Positions 7,221 through 19,658 are shown, counted from the stretch's first letter. The stretch: DNA of 54,778 bases from an uncultured Pseudomonadota bacterium (GCA_903891165.1 CAITDR010000418.1:1-54778); one strand, 5' to 3'. Translations and numbers: made by a program. Notes: a model not told the origin generated them from the sequence alone.

Positions 7221-7832
7221 AACCAATCGCCCTCGGCGCCCCCTCCTCGCAATAGCCCGCCTGAAGGATCTCCCGCTCTTCCCAGATCAAGCCCGTCAGC
7301 TCTCTTCCGTAGGTACAACCAGAGTCCAGGCCAAAAGTAGAGTCATGGATCTGGAGCCCGCGCACAGCGTCGTGCCCGTAGATGATCGGCTGTGTACCGG
7401 TGTAGATCTGCCACCAGAAAGGATTGTCCAGATTTTTGTCATCTGGCCAGCGGCGAACGAACATGGCCGTGCGGGGGTCGGTGCCCTCCACCCCCAGGGT
7501 GGGGTGGACCCCGGCGTGGACACAGCTCCAGTCGTCGCCATGCAGGAACAGGGGGAGGGAGGAGGTCCAGGCGCGGGTGTCGTCGCTCAGCAGGCGATAA
7601 CATTGATGGTGAGCCGACTTTCCCTCAGTGCCCCAGGCATCCAAAAGCCGCTGGTCGTGGTTGCCACGCACCGCCTCGGCTGCATAGTCGCGGATGAGGT
7701 CCCAGACCCCGGCGGGATCGTGGCCCTTCGCAAACAGGTCGCCTACCAGGATCACCCGGTCAGCGCGGGCTTTTTCCAACAGTTTTCGTAGGGTCTTTGC
7801 GCATCCATGCACATCCCCTACAAAAAGAGTCC

Positions 7833-7836
<4 letters not shown>
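7219..7836 (-). CDS. ApaH-like / PPP-family metallophosphatase
   Basis: A 205-residue calcineurin-like phosphoesterase of the bacterial PPP/ApaH type. All metal-ligand motifs are present in order: GDVHG (residues 7-11), 'VGDLFAKG', 'RGNHD', 'CVHAGVHP' and 'IIYGHD'. Family members hydrolyse diadenosine tetraphosphate or dephosphorylate phosphoproteins; the two cannot be told apart here. At about 205 residues it is shorter than E. coli ApaH (about 280) and closer to PrpA/PrpB or to cap-removing ApaH-like proteins. Its ATG overlaps the carB stop by four bases, so it is translated with the carbamoyl-phosphate synthase genes. Acting on phosphoserine/threonine would fit the kinases elsewhere in the window, but that is speculation. 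Confidence 0.88.
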
Positions 7837-11015
<3,179 letters not shown>

Positions 11016-11016
11016 G

Positions 11017-12090
11017 TCAGGTCAATCCCGCAAAGTGGAGGTAGCGCTGCAGGAGGAGGTGGGCAGAGTCGCGTGGCCCGGGAGAGGCTTCCGGGTGGAA
11101 TTGCACACAGATCACGCGGAGATCGTCGTGGACAAAACCTTCCAGCGTGCCGTCGTTCAGGTTCACATGGCTGACCCGACCGCCCGCCCGCTCGACCCCC
11201 TTGGGATCCACACAGAAGCCGTGGTTCTGGCTGGTGATCTCTACGCGCCCCGTCTCGATGTCCCGCACAGGATGGTTGCCGCCGCGATGCCCGAAGCGCA
11301 GCTTGAAGGTGTCAGCCCCCAGGGCCAGCCCCAGGAGCTGGTGCCCGAGGCAGACGCCCAACAGCGGCACCTTGCCCAAAAGGGAGCGGACTTCCCGGAT
11401 CATGCCCGTCAACGACGCCGGATCCCCCGGCCCATTGGACAGCAGCACCGCGTCGCAACCCACTCCGAACTCGGCAGCCGGGCTGTCCGCCGGAAAAACC
11501 TCGATATGGCAGCCGCTCTGGGCCAGAAGGCGCAGGATGTTGCGCTTGACCCCGCCATCCAGCACATGGATACGGCCCCGATTGCCCTTGGCAAAGGTGT
11601 AGTGCTCCTTACAGCTCACCTCTCCGGCCAGGGCCCGTCCCTCCATCCCCGGCCACGCAAAGATCCGTTCGCGAAGCTCGGCTTCCGAGAGATCCTCGTT
11701 GGAGATCACCGCCCGCATGGCCCCACGCGAGCGGATATGCCGCACCAGAGCGCGGGTATCCAAGCCGTGAATGCCGGGAACTTTTGATTCATGCAGGTAG
11801 TCCTGCAGCGTACCCGTTGCGAGGTGGCTGCTGGAGATCCGGGAAAAACTGCGGCAGACAAAACCCGCTGCCCAGATTTTTTCCGACTCGGCATCTTCAA
11901 AATTGACGCCGTAGTTACCCACATGCGCCGCCGTCATCACGACGATCTGTTCATGATAAGAGGGGTCTGTTAAAACCTCCTGGTAGCCGGTGAGGGAGGT
12001 ATTGAACACCACCTCTCCCACGCGGGTGGTGGGGGCGCCGTAGCCCTCCCCTTCAAAGCGGGTCCCATCTTCCAACAGCAGCCTGGCCAT
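11017..12090 (-). CDS. carA: Carbamoyl-phosphate synthase small chain (glutamine amidotransferase)
   Basis: CarA hydrolyses glutamine and passes ammonia to CarB. The 357-residue protein has the N-terminal CPSase_sm domain ('[15 protein letters not shown]', '[12 protein letters not shown]') and a C-terminal class I amidotransferase domain. The catalytic Cys is in '[12 protein letters not shown]'; His and Glu are in '[12 protein letters not shown]'. The start at 12090 (MARLLLEDG) is preferred over an ATG six codons upstream because a GGAGG lies just before it and family members begin at this point. No PyrR-type or arginine-repressor site was recognised in the 105 bases upstream. Confidence 0.97.
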   Translation of the reverse strand: MARLLLEDGTRFEGEGYGAPTTRVGEVVFNTSLTGYQEVLTDPSYHEQIVVMTAAHVGNYGVNFEDAESEKIWAAGFVCRSFSRISSSHLATGTLQDYLHESKVPGIHGLDTRALVRHIRSRGAMRAVISNEDLSEAELRERIFAWPGMEGRALAGEVSCKEHYTFAKGNRGRIHVLDGGVKRNILRLLAQSGCHIEVFPADSPAAEFGVGCDAVLLSNGPGDPASLTGMIREVRSLLGKVPLLGVCLGHQLLGLALGADTFKLRFGHRGGNHPVRDIETGRVEITSQNHGFCVDPKGVERAGGRVSHVNLNDGTLEGFVHDDLRVICVQFHPEASPGPRDSAHLLLQRYLHFAGLT

Positions 12091-12195
12091 CGGCCCTCCG
12101 TCGGGCACCGCGTTTAGCCGGATCCGGGGTTCGGGGCCACCTGTGCGGGCGGATTCGTCCAGATTGTGGGGAAGCGCGGAGCCGAGGAGGCCTCT

Positions 12196-12990
12196 TCAGC
12201 CCGCCTTCAGCTTCCGGATCACCTCCTCCGTCAGCCGGGCTGGATGCCCCCGCCACACAATAATTCCGTCCTTGACCACCGCCGCCGCCGGAATACCGGT
12301 CACCACATAGGCTTCTGACATGGCGCCATCCCGCTCCAGGGCCGTCGGGAAAGAAATTTTGTTCTGCCGGTAGAAGTCGCGGACCTTTTCCTCGGTTGCC
12401 GTTTTCGTAAGGCGGGTCATGCCTACCACCGTGATGCCCTGGCTCTTCCAGGCCGCCGCCCGACCGGAAAGCTCGGGCAGCTCGTTCTGGCAGTGTGGAC
12501 ACCAGACCTCCCAGAAGACCAGGATCTGCATGGAAGAAGCCGCAGGGGCCTCGCCCTCCAGCCAACGCTCGACGGCCAGCGCCGGCGCGGGCCGCCCCAG
12601 AATCTGCAGCTCCTCCAAGCGCCGCAGCGCCACCGCCGCGGACCGCCCCGTAGGCCAGGTCGCCAGGATCCGCGCATAGATCTCGCGTGCCGCCAGCCCG
12701 TCGCCCGCCTCGTCCAGCGTACGTGCCTCCAGGAGCGCCTGCATGGCCTCCACCTCCTGCCGGGCGGCCTCCTCCTGGTCCACCGGCGGTCCCGGTGGCC
12801 TTCCCACCGTTCCCCCCACCGTCCCCCCCAACACGCCGCCCGCCCCGCAGCCCTGGGCCCGAAGCAAGGCCAGCTGGCTGCTGGCTGTGGATAGGTCCTG
12901 GCGAAGCCGAAGATTCTCCGCTTCCAATGCTTGGATGCGATGGGTGGCACAGCCGGAGAGGAGAAGGGGGAGGAGGAGGAAGCGGAGCAT
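12196..12990 (-). CDS. Lipoprotein with TlpA-like thioredoxin domain
   Basis: A 264-residue membrane-anchored thioredoxin-fold protein. MLRFLLLPLLLSGC is a lipoprotein signal with the cysteine at residue 14. A short coiled coil follows ('QALEAENLRLRQDL'), then a Gly/Pro linker and a helical TPR-like region (about 75-130). The C-terminal TlpA/AhpC-TSA domain begins with 'GRPAPALAVERWL' and carries the redox centre CPHC in 'VFWEVWCPHCQNELP', plus the cis-proline 'VTGIPAAAVV'. It probably reduces or exchanges disulfides in the periplasm. It lies between livM and carA on the same strand with short gaps, so it may share their transcript, although no metabolic link is evident. Confidence 0.9.
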   Translation of the reverse strand: MLRFLLLPLLLSGCATHRIQALEAENLRLRQDLSTASSQLALLRAQGCGAGGVLGGTVGGTVGRPPGPPVDQEEAARQEVEAMQALLEARTLDEAGDGLAAREIYARILATWPTGRSAAVALRRLEELQILGRPAPALAVERWLEGEAPAASSMQILVFWEVWCPHCQNELPELSGRAAAWKSQGITVVGMTRLTKTATEEKVRDFYRQNKISFPTALERDGAMSEAYVVTGIPAAAVVKDGIIVWRGHPARLTEEVIRKLKAG

Positions 12991-13027
12991 TTGCCCTCCT
13001 TAACCGCCCCGGACCCGGTCGGTGCGC

Positions 13028-13966
13028 TCAGACCCCCGCCACCTTCTTCCGCCGCGAGAACAGGTCGATCAGCTCCCGGCTGCCCATCAGCCCCTGCGGA
13101 CGCGCCAGCATCATCACGATCAACACAAAGGAATACAGTACCATCCGGTACTGAGCGATCGGCCGGAGGACCTCGGGCAATGCAGTCAGCACCGCCGCTG
13201 CGATCAGCGGCCCGCTCATCGAGCCGGTGCCACCGAGCACCACCATCGCCACCAGCTCGATGCTCCGATCATAGGAAAACTGAGCAGGAGAGATGGAAGC
13301 ATTGAGAAAAGCGATAAGTCCACCGGCGATACCCGCCCAGAAAGCACCCAGCACAAAGGCGGTGACCTTGGCGCGGGTGGTGTCGATTCCCAGGGATCGA
13401 ACCGCAATCTCGTTGTCCCTGACCGCCATCAACATCCGCCCGTGCGGGCTGCGGATCAGGTTACGCAAAAACACCCCGCCCAGCAGCAGCCAGGTGAAGG
13501 TCCAGCCGAAGGAAGTGGCCTGGGGCAGTCCGATCATCCCCAGGGCCGCCCCCAGCGCTTTGGTATTCTGGATTACCACAATGATGATACCGTTGAAGCC
13601 CAAGGTCACCACCGCGAGGTAGTCCCCCGAAAGCCGGAGCGAGGGCAGGCCCACGGTCAAGCCCCCGATCGCCGCCGCAAAACCGCCGATCAGCGTCGCC
13701 AGCATGGGCGGCACACCCATATGCAGCGCCAGATAGCCTGAGCTATAGGCCCCGATCGCCATAAAGCCAGCGTGCCCCAAGGAAAACTGCCCGGTGAAGC
13801 CCAGGACCAGCGACAGTGCCATCACCGCCAGCATGTTGATGCCGATGCGGATGGCCACCGAGGTAAAATAGACATCCGTCCAAGGGATGACGAAATAGTG
13901 GACCGCCCAGATCGCTGCCAGCCCGACGACCAAGGCCCCGTAGCCAACGATGGCACTCCGTAACAT
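13028..13966 (-). CDS. livM: Branched-chain amino acid-type ABC transporter permease (LivM family)
   Basis: A 312-residue integral membrane protein with about eight to ten hydrophobic segments. The family signature 'FTGQFSLGHAGFMAIGAYSSGYLAL' region is present, as is the cytoplasmic loop 'GRMLMAVRDNEIAVRSLGIDTTRAKVTAF', which docks the ATPases. It pairs with LivH to form the channel of a hydrophobic-amino-acid importer. The start codon overlaps the livH stop by one base (TGATG). The next gene downstream is the TlpA-like one; the ATPase genes livG and livF that normally follow are absent. Confidence 0.95.
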   Translation of the reverse strand: MLRSAIVGYGALVVGLAAIWAVHYFVIPWTDVYFTSVAIRIGINMLAVMALSLVLGFTGQFSLGHAGFMAIGAYSSGYLALHMGVPPMLATLIGGFAAAIGGLTVGLPSLRLSGDYLAVVTLGFNGIIIVVIQNTKALGAALGMIGLPQATSFGWTFTWLLLGGVFLRNLIRSPHGRMLMAVRDNEIAVRSLGIDTTRAKVTAFVLGAFWAGIAGGLIAFLNASISPAQFSYDRSIELVAMVVLGGTGSMSGPLIAAAVLTALPEVLRPIAQYRMVLYSFVLIVMMLARPQGLMGSRELIDLFSRRKKVAGV

Positions 13967-14865
13967 CAGACCTTCTCCACCGTGTGGCGACCCAAAAGCC
14001 CCGACGGACGCACCAGCAAGACGATGATCAGGATGCCAAAGGCGATGGCATCCCGATAGGTACTGGCCAGATAGCCACTTACCAATGTCTCCGAGATCCC
14101 CAACATAAAGCCGCCAAGCACGGCGCCGGGGATCGAGCCGATGCCGCCCAACACCGCCGCCACAAAGGCTTTAAGCCCGCCCATCGCCCCCATGTCGGGT
14201 TTGATGACGTGTTTGTCCATGGCGACCAGAAAGGCCGCCGCCGCCGCCAGCACCGAGCCCAGGGCAAAAGTGAAGGAGATCACCCGATCCACGGGGATCC
14301 CCATCATCGCCGCGGTGTCCCGGCTGTGGGATACCGCACGCATCGCCCGGCCCATCTGCGTCTTCTCGACGATGTGGCGGAGCCCCAGCATCAAGCTGAG
14401 GGTCACCCCCAAGGTGATCAGGTCGTTGCTGCGGATTACCAGCCCCACCATCGGCTCCCACTGGGTCTCCGGCACAATGGTCGGAAAGGTGTCGATGGGT
14501 CCAAACAACAACAACCCCAGGTTCTGCAAGAGCAGAGAAACCCCAATGGCCGTGATCAGAATGTTCAGACGTGTACTTTTGCGAAGCGGACGGTAGGCGA
14601 GGCGCTCGATCGTCATCCCCAGGGCCGCACAGAAGGCCATCGCACCCAACAGCACAAGCGCCACACCGGGAATACTCGGATTATCCACCACTCCTGTCCA
14701 GCGTGCCAGATAGAGAGCCACAAAGGCCCCCACCATATAGACCTCGCCGTGCGCAAAATTGATCAGCTGGAGTGTACCATAGACCATGGTATAGCCCAGC
14801 GCGATCAATGCGTAGATTGCGCCCAGCGAAAGCCCGTTAATCAGCTGCTGAAGGAAGACCGTCAA
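13966..14865 (-). CDS. livH: Branched-chain amino acid-type ABC transporter permease (LivH family)
   Basis: A 299-residue permease starting 'LTVFLQQLINGLSLGAIYAL', continuing 'IALGYTMVYGTLQLINFAHGE' and carrying the docking loop 'GRAMRAVSHSRDTAAMMGI'. All are typical of LivH. I place the start at TTG 14865, which is one base after the stop of the binding-protein gene and where the family normally begins. Longer readings add an Arg-rich leader that is really the end of the neighbour in another frame. It acts in the inner membrane with LivM. Confidence 0.94.
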   Translation of the reverse strand: MTVFLQQLINGLSLGAIYALIALGYTMVYGTLQLINFAHGEVYMVGAFVALYLARWTGVVDNPSIPGVALVLLGAMAFCAALGMTIERLAYRPLRKSTRLNILITAIGVSLLLQNLGLLLFGPIDTFPTIVPETQWEPMVGLVIRSNDLITLGVTLSLMLGLRHIVEKTQMGRAMRAVSHSRDTAAMMGIPVDRVISFTFALGSVLAAAAAFLVAMDKHVIKPDMGAMGGLKAFVAAVLGGIGSIPGAVLGGFMLGISETLVSGYLASTYRDAIAFGILIIVLLVRPSGLLGRHTVEKV

Positions 14866-14866
14866 G

Positions 14867-16222
14867 CTACTTTGTCCCCGTCGGCGTTGGCCCGGGCGCA
14901 GGCGCCGCACCCGCGGGCTCGGTCGGCGCAGAAGCCCCACCCGGAGCGGGCGCTCCCGGGGTCGCTCCCCCCTCCACGGTTCCCCCGGCGGGCGCCGCGG
15001 TGGGAGCCTTCATCCCGTCCGGGTACACCGCTTCCACAAAGCGGTACTGCCCAGCATCGCGAAGCACTTCTACCACCACTGCCGGCTTCTGTGCGTTCCG
15101 ATTGGCATCAATGGAAATGCTGCCCGTGACGCCGTTGAAGTCGGCAATGTGGGTCAGGCGCTCCCGGATCGCTGCCCGCGCCTTCTTGCGACTTTCCTCG
15201 GTTGCAGGCGTGGAAGAACGATCCCCCAGTGCCGCTGCCATGGCCGGATCGGCGGCAACCCCTTCGATCGCCGAGTAGAGCACCTTGGCCGCGTCGTAAC
15301 CCAGGGCCGCAAGCCCATCCGGCTTCTGCCCATACTTCGCCTGGTAGCGCTTGATGAAGTCCTGGACCGTGGGGTTGGGATCATCGGTGGAGTAGTGGTT
15401 GGTGAAGAAGCCGCCCACCACCGCGTCCTCGCCCACCTTGGCCAGCTCCACCGAGTCCCAGCCATCGCCACCCAGGAGCAGGCCGGTATAGTTGAGCTGG
15501 CGGGCCTGCTTGGCGATCAGGCCCACGTCGGTGTAGTAGCCGGGGATAAAGATCGCCTCGGGACCCGTCGCGATCACCTTGGTCAACTGTGCCTTGAAGT
15601 CCAGGTCGCCCTTGGCATAGGCCTCTTCGGCGACAATGGTACCGCCCAGACCGGTAAAGGTCTCAGCAAAAAACTGCCCCAGGCCCTGGGAGTAGTCGGA
15701 CTTCACATCCTTCAGGATGGCCACCTTGCGTACATTTTTGCTATTGTACGCAAACTTGGCGATGGCGGTGCCCTGGAAGGGGTCGATGAAGCAGACCCGG
15801 AAGATATAGTCGCCCACCTCGGTGACCTTGGGGTTGGTCGAGGAGGGAGAGATCATGGGCACGCTGGAATTCTGGGCCAGCGGCGCCGCGGTGAGCGAGA
15901 GGGTGGAGGCCACCTCTCCCAAAAGCGCAACCGGACGGTCGCGGGAGAGGATCTTGGAAACGGCCGATGCGGTCTCCTCGGGCTTGCCCTGATCATCCTC
16001 GACCACCATCCGCAGCTTCATCCCCGCGATTCCACCCCGGGTATTGACTTCTTCCGTCGCCAGCTCGATCCCGTTCTTGGTGGAGATTCCAAAGGTGGCC
16101 TCTGGACCGGTCAGAGAGCCGTACTGGCCGATGACGATCTCTTTGGCTTCGGGGGCGGCGGGCTCGCCACCACCGGCGCAGCCGGAAAGGGCCAGAAAGA
16201 AGAGGGCTGCCGATGTACGCAC
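14867..16222 (-). CDS. livK: Branched-chain amino acid-type ABC transporter substrate-binding lipoprotein
   Basis: A 451-residue periplasmic-binding-protein type I member. MRTSAALFFLALSGC is a lipoprotein signal (Cys 15), so the protein is tethered although the organism is Gram-negative. The binding fold starts 'IVIGQYGSLTGPEATFG' and includes 'KNGIELATEEVNTRGGIAG', 'LLGEVASTLSLTAAPLAQ' and 'VPMISPSSTNP'. The last 50 residues are a low-complexity Ala/Pro/Gly tail (about 400-451) not usual for the family, perhaps a spacer to the cell wall or membrane. The ligand could be a branched-chain amino acid, a short amide or urea. A good promoter lies upstream at 16245-16272. Confidence 0.93.
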   Translation of the reverse strand: MRTSAALFFLALSGCAGGGEPAAPEAKEIVIGQYGSLTGPEATFGISTKNGIELATEEVNTRGGIAGMKLRMVVEDDQGKPEETASAVSKILSRDRPVALLGEVASTLSLTAAPLAQNSSVPMISPSSTNPKVTEVGDYIFRVCFIDPFQGTAIAKFAYNSKNVRKVAILKDVKSDYSQGLGQFFAETFTGLGGTIVAEEAYAKGDLDFKAQLTKVIATGPEAIFIPGYYTDVGLIAKQARQLNYTGLLLGGDGWDSVELAKVGEDAVVGGFFTNHYSTDDPNPTVQDFIKRYQAKYGQKPDGLAALGYDAAKVLYSAIEGVAADPAMAAALGDRSSTPATEESRKKARAAIRERLTHIADFNGVTGSISIDANRNAQKPAVVVEVLRDAGQYRFVEAVYPDGMKAPTAAPAGGTVEGGATPGAPAPGGASAPTEPAGAAPAPGPTPTGTK

Positions 16223-16244
16223 ATGGACTCCAGAGAAGGGGGCG

Positions 16245-16272
16245 ATTGTAGATCAACGCGCGCCGCCGTCAA
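16245..16272 (-). promoter_or_regulatory. Sigma-70-type promoter of the liv operon
   Basis: On the minus strand TTGACG (16272-16267) and TACAAT (16250-16245) are separated by 16 bases, close to consensus. Transcription would start near 16238, about 15 bases before the binding-protein ATG. Confidence 0.6.
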
Positions 16273-16326
16273 GCTGTCGTCGTCAACCGGCGGGCACAGG
16301 GTTAGCCCGATCGGGAGGATCCGTGT

Positions 16327-17331
16327 ATGCACCTGCTTCGTCCGCTGGATAGCGCCGACCTTCCCCTGCTGCTTCCCTTCGGCGAAGATCCAGGGGTCTG
16401 GCGCGGGCTGGGGCTGGCGGCTGCGCCCGACGAGGCCGCTTGGCGCAGCCGGCTGGCCAGCCCATCGGGAGACGTATTTCACCGCTTCGGCATCTTTTCC
16501 GAGGGCGGACTTTCTGCTTTTGGGGAGCTTCAGTGCAACATGCGGGCGCGCGCACGCCACTGTGCCTGGCTGTTTTTGGGGGGGCGCCAACACGGGCACG
16601 CCGAAATCCTCCTCCGGAACATGCTCTCCTTTTCCGACCTCTGGCTGGGGGCGGCCCGGCTGGAGTGCAGCCTGGACGCTGAAGATCCTCTCGGCCCGCT
16701 CCTGCTTGCGCAGGGTTTTGTGCGGGAGACCCTGAAGCCGGGCCACCGCGACGGCCCGCGGCGGGATGTGGCCATCTACTCCCGGCTGCGGCCGGGATGG
16801 ACCCCCGATGCGCCCACCTCCCCTCCCCCCTTCCCTGCCGCAGACAGCCGGATGATCCCGCATATCCGGCCCATCCGCCCCTCCGACGCGACGGAGATGG
16901 CCGCGGGAATGGCCGACGAGAGGGTGGCCTGGGGCACGCTGCAGCTACCATCGGCCTGTGGCGACTACTGGCGTACCCGGCTGGAAAAACCCTCCGGTTC
17001 CATGTTTGTAGCCGAGGTGAACGGGCAGGTGGCAGGCACCGCCGGCTTCCACCCCTACCCGGCGCCATCGGCGCATGCGGCCGGGCTGGGCATGTCGGTT
17101 CATGCACCCTGGCAGGGGCGTGGGGTGGCCGGCCCGCTGATGGAGACGGTGATTGCCACCGCAAAGGCGCAAGGACTCCAGCGTATCGACCTGGAGGTCT
17201 ACTCCGATAATGAACGCGCGATACGACTCTATCGTCGCTTCGGCTTTGTGAAGGAAGGAACAAAGCGTTACGACGTGTGGCGTTTCGGCGGCCACGCCTC
17301 CTCGGACGTGATGGGGCTGCAGCTCGCCTGA
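16327..17331 (+). CDS. Tandem GNAT acetyltransferase
   Basis: A 334-residue protein with two GNAT-like halves. The C-terminal half (about 178-334) is canonical: 'HIRPIRPSDATEMA', 'MFVAEVNGQVAGTAGFH', the acetyl-CoA loop 'HAPWQGRGVAGPLM', and 'LEVYSDNERAIRLYRRFGFVKEG', as in RimI/PhnO-type enzymes. The N-terminal half (about 1-155) starts 'MHLLRPLDSADLPLLLPFGE' and keeps 'LLLAQGFVRETLKPGHR', but lacks a clear Q/RxxGxG loop, so it is probably inactive or structural. A Pro-rich linker joins the halves. It is likely to acetylate a small molecule or protein N-terminus; the substrate is unknown. It is divergent from the liv operon. Confidence 0.85.
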   Translation: MHLLRPLDSADLPLLLPFGEDPGVWRGLGLAAAPDEAAWRSRLASPSGDVFHRFGIFSEGGLSAFGELQCNMRARARHCAWLFLGGRQHGHAEILLRNMLSFSDLWLGAARLECSLDAEDPLGPLLLAQGFVRETLKPGHRDGPRRDVAIYSRLRPGWTPDAPTSPPPFPAADSRMIPHIRPIRPSDATEMAAGMADERVAWGTLQLPSACGDYWRTRLEKPSGSMFVAEVNGQVAGTAGFHPYPAPSAHAAGLGMSVHAPWQGRGVAGPLMETVIATAKAQGLQRIDLEVYSDNERAIRLYRRFGFVKEGTKRYDVWRFGGHASSDVMGLQLA

Positions 17332-17379
17332 GCATGGCAGAAGGCTCGCCCCCATAGAAACGGTGCTTAGACTATAATA

Positions 17380-19485
17380 ATGTCCCAAATTCCGCTGCGT
17401 ATCGACGGAATGCACTGCGCCGCATGCGTGCTCCGCGTCGAAAAAGTCCTCAAAAAAGTCCCAGGCGTCGCAAGCGCCTCGGTGAACTTTGCCACCGGCC
17501 AAGCGACGGTAGATTGTGAAGGAACGCCGGAAGAAGCCTTGATCACCGCCGTGGAGAAAGCCGGCTATGGGGCGAGACTCCCCCGAGAAGTGGTTGAGGC
17601 TCGGGAGGATAGCCTGGCGCAGCACCGCCTGCGGATCCAGTGGCGGAAAGCGCTTTTTGCCGGAGTTATCGCCATTCCGGCGCTGGCCATGATGGTACCG
17701 GGGCTGATTCCGCATGCCTGGATGGGCCGGTACAACGCGCTGCTGCTGCCGCTCTGCGCGGTGGTGATGGTCTATTCGGGAGCTGACTTTTATCGGGGTG
17801 CATGGAAAGGGCTGAAAGAAGGCAGCTTTGACATGAACAGCCTCATCGCAGCGGGCACTTTGGCATCGTTTTTGCATGCGGTCCTGGTGCTGTTGACCTA
17901 TCCGCATGGGCACAGCTACCTGGACGGGATCCCCGTCACCATCGGAGCGGTGTTGGCCGGGCAGGCGTGGGAGGCTTCCGCCCGTAGAAATACCGGAAAG
18001 GCGATGCGGGCGCTGTTGGAGCTGGCCCCGGCGGTGGCCCTGAAGCTGAGCGACGAGGGCGAAGTTTCGGTGCCGGTAGCGACCCTGAAAAAGGGGGATC
18101 GGGTGCGGGTGCTGCCCGGAGAGAGGGTGCCGGTGGACGGGGTGGTCATCGACGGGAAAAGCACCGTGGATCGGTCGATGTTGACGGGGGAGCCCATCCC
18201 GGAGCTGGTGGAGCCGGGCCAACCCGTTGTGGGAGGAACGCTCAATGGAGGCGGACTTCTGACGATAGAGGTGGGCGCTGTGGGGGAGGATGCGGTGCTC
18301 GCCCGGATGGTGGCGCTGCTCCAAAAGGCCTCGGCGACGCGGCCGCCCATCGCCTCGTTGGCGGATCGGGTGGCGGGCATTTTTGTGCCGGTGGTCCTGG
18401 GGATTTCCGCAGTCAGCTTCCTGGGATGGTGGGCCACGGGCGATCAGGCGCAGGGCATCGGGGCGGCGCTCGCCGTGCTGGTGGTGGCCTGTCCCTGTGC
18501 ATTGGGACTTGCGACGCCGATCTCGCTGGTCTTGGGGCTGGGGAATGCGGCAAAACGGGGGATCCTGCTGCGGTCTGGAGAGGCGCTGCAGGGACTGGCC
18601 GAGGTGGATACTGTGGTCTTCGACAAGACGGGGACGCTGACGGTGGGTCATCCAGTGATGCAGAGCTGCCAGACAGAGGGGATGGAGGAGGCGGAGTTGC
18701 TGCGCCTTGCGGCGGCGGTGGAGCAGCGGGTGATCCATCCGCTGGCGCGTGCAGTGGTTCAGGCCGCGGGAGACAACATTCCCGAGGTGGAAGGGCTACA
18801 ATCCTATCCGGGCAAAGGTGCAGAGGGGACGGTAGAGGGGAGAAAAGTGCGGGTGGGCAGCCCGGCCTGGCTGGGCCTGAGTCCCCCGGCCGGCATCGGC
18901 ACGACCATTGCCGTAGAAGTGGAGGGAGGAGGCCGGGGATTTTTGCGGGTGAGCGACCCGGTGCGACCGAACGCGGCCGCCACGGTGGAGGGCCTGAAAA
19001 AGCGCGGGCTGAGGGTGGTGCTGCTGTCGGGGGACCAGGAGGCGGAGGCCAAAAGGGTGGGGCAGAGCCTGGGCATCGACGAGGTTTTTGGGGGTGTGGA
19101 CCCCGCCGGAAAGATCGCAAAGATCCAGCAACTCCGGGCAGAAGGCCGGAAAGTGCTGATGGTCGGGGATGGTGTCAACGACGCCCCGGCGCTGGCCGCC
19201 GCGACGGTCGGCGTGGCCATGGGCAGCGGTGCGGATGCCGCCATGGAAGCCGCTGCCGTCACCTTACAGCGTAGTGACCCGCTGGTGCTCTTGGAAGCCA
19301 TTGACATCGCAAGAGCAACGCTCAGAAATGTCCGGCAAAACCTGGGAGCTGCCTTTGGCTACAACAGTCTGGCGCTGCCGCTGGCCGCCCTGGGCATGTT
19401 GCAACCCGCGATTGCGGGGGGGCTGATGGCCTTGTCGTCGGTGACGGTCGTGGGGAATGCGTTGCGGTTGCGGGGAAAAGGATGA
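17380..19485 (+). CDS. copA: Copper-exporting P1B-type ATPase
   Basis: A 701-residue Cu(+) efflux pump. A single N-terminal HMA domain carries 'IDGMHCAACVLRVEKVL' (CAAC). The membrane metal site is CPC in 'VVACPCALGLATP'. The catalytic Asp is in 'VVFDKTGTLTVGHP', the HP motif in 'RVIHPLARAVV', and the hinge in 'MVGDGVNDAPALAAATVGVAMGSG'. The last helices show 'FGYNSLALPL' and 'MALSSVTVVGNALRL', the YN and MxxSS residues typical of copper rather than zinc or cadmium pumps. A TATAAT (17373-17378) ends one base before the chosen ATG, which is odd for an ordinary promoter. A CueR-type site was not recognised. Confidence 0.96.
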   Translation: MSQIPLRIDGMHCAACVLRVEKVLKKVPGVASASVNFATGQATVDCEGTPEEALITAVEKAGYGARLPREVVEAREDSLAQHRLRIQWRKALFAGVIAIPALAMMVPGLIPHAWMGRYNALLLPLCAVVMVYSGADFYRGAWKGLKEGSFDMNSLIAAGTLASFLHAVLVLLTYPHGHSYLDGIPVTIGAVLAGQAWEASARRNTGKAMRALLELAPAVALKLSDEGEVSVPVATLKKGDRVRVLPGERVPVDGVVIDGKSTVDRSMLTGEPIPELVEPGQPVVGGTLNGGGLLTIEVGAVGEDAVLARMVALLQKASATRPPIASLADRVAGIFVPVVLGISAVSFLGWWATGDQAQGIGAALAVLVVACPCALGLATPISLVLGLGNAAKRGILLRSGEALQGLAEVDTVVFDKTGTLTVGHPVMQSCQTEGMEEAELLRLAAAVEQRVIHPLARAVVQAAGDNIPEVEGLQSYPGKGAEGTVEGRKVRVGSPAWLGLSPPAGIGTTIAVEVEGGGRGFLRVSDPVRPNAAATVEGLKKRGLRVVLLSGDQEAEAKRVGQSLGIDEVFGGVDPAGKIAKIQQLRAEGRKVLMVGDGVNDAPALAAATVGVAMGSGADAAMEAAAVTLQRSDPLVLLEAIDIARATLRNVRQNLGAAFGYNSLALPLAALGMLQPAIAGGLMALSSVTVVGNALRLRGKG

Positions 19486-19658
19486 AAGAGGTAGATGTAG
19501 TCATCGATCTCGCCGACCGGGACGTGGTTTTGGGAAGGCTCATCGCAGGCGAGCTGGAGGTGGAATTTGCCACAAACATCCAGTGGGAAGGGCGGATGAT
19601 TCATCGGGTGCGGCAATGGGACCAGATGGGACTGGCCCTCGGCGGCCAAGGCGGCTAA
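19482..19658 (+). CDS. 58-residue protein translationally coupled to copA
   Basis: This small gene begins at the ATG that overlaps the copA stop (ATGA at 19482-19485) and ends with TAA at 19656-19658. The product starts MKEVDVVIDLADRDVVLGRL, is acidic, and contains the segment 'IQWEGRMIHRVRQWDQMG'. It has no cysteine, so it is not a simple metal chaperone of the CXXC type; one His and two Met residues could bind copper. The four-base overlap and the next gene beginning 20 bases later with its own GGAGG argue that it is real. I do not recognise the family. Confidence 0.6.
   Translation: MKEVDVVIDLADRDVVLGRLIAGELEVEFATNIQWEGRMIHRVRQWDQMGLALGGQGG

Noticed and set aside
16860-17331. A separate second GNAT gene starting at an internal ATG near 16852
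   Set aside because: The frame is continuous with the first half and no ribosome-binding site precedes the internal ATG, so a single tandem protein is simpler.
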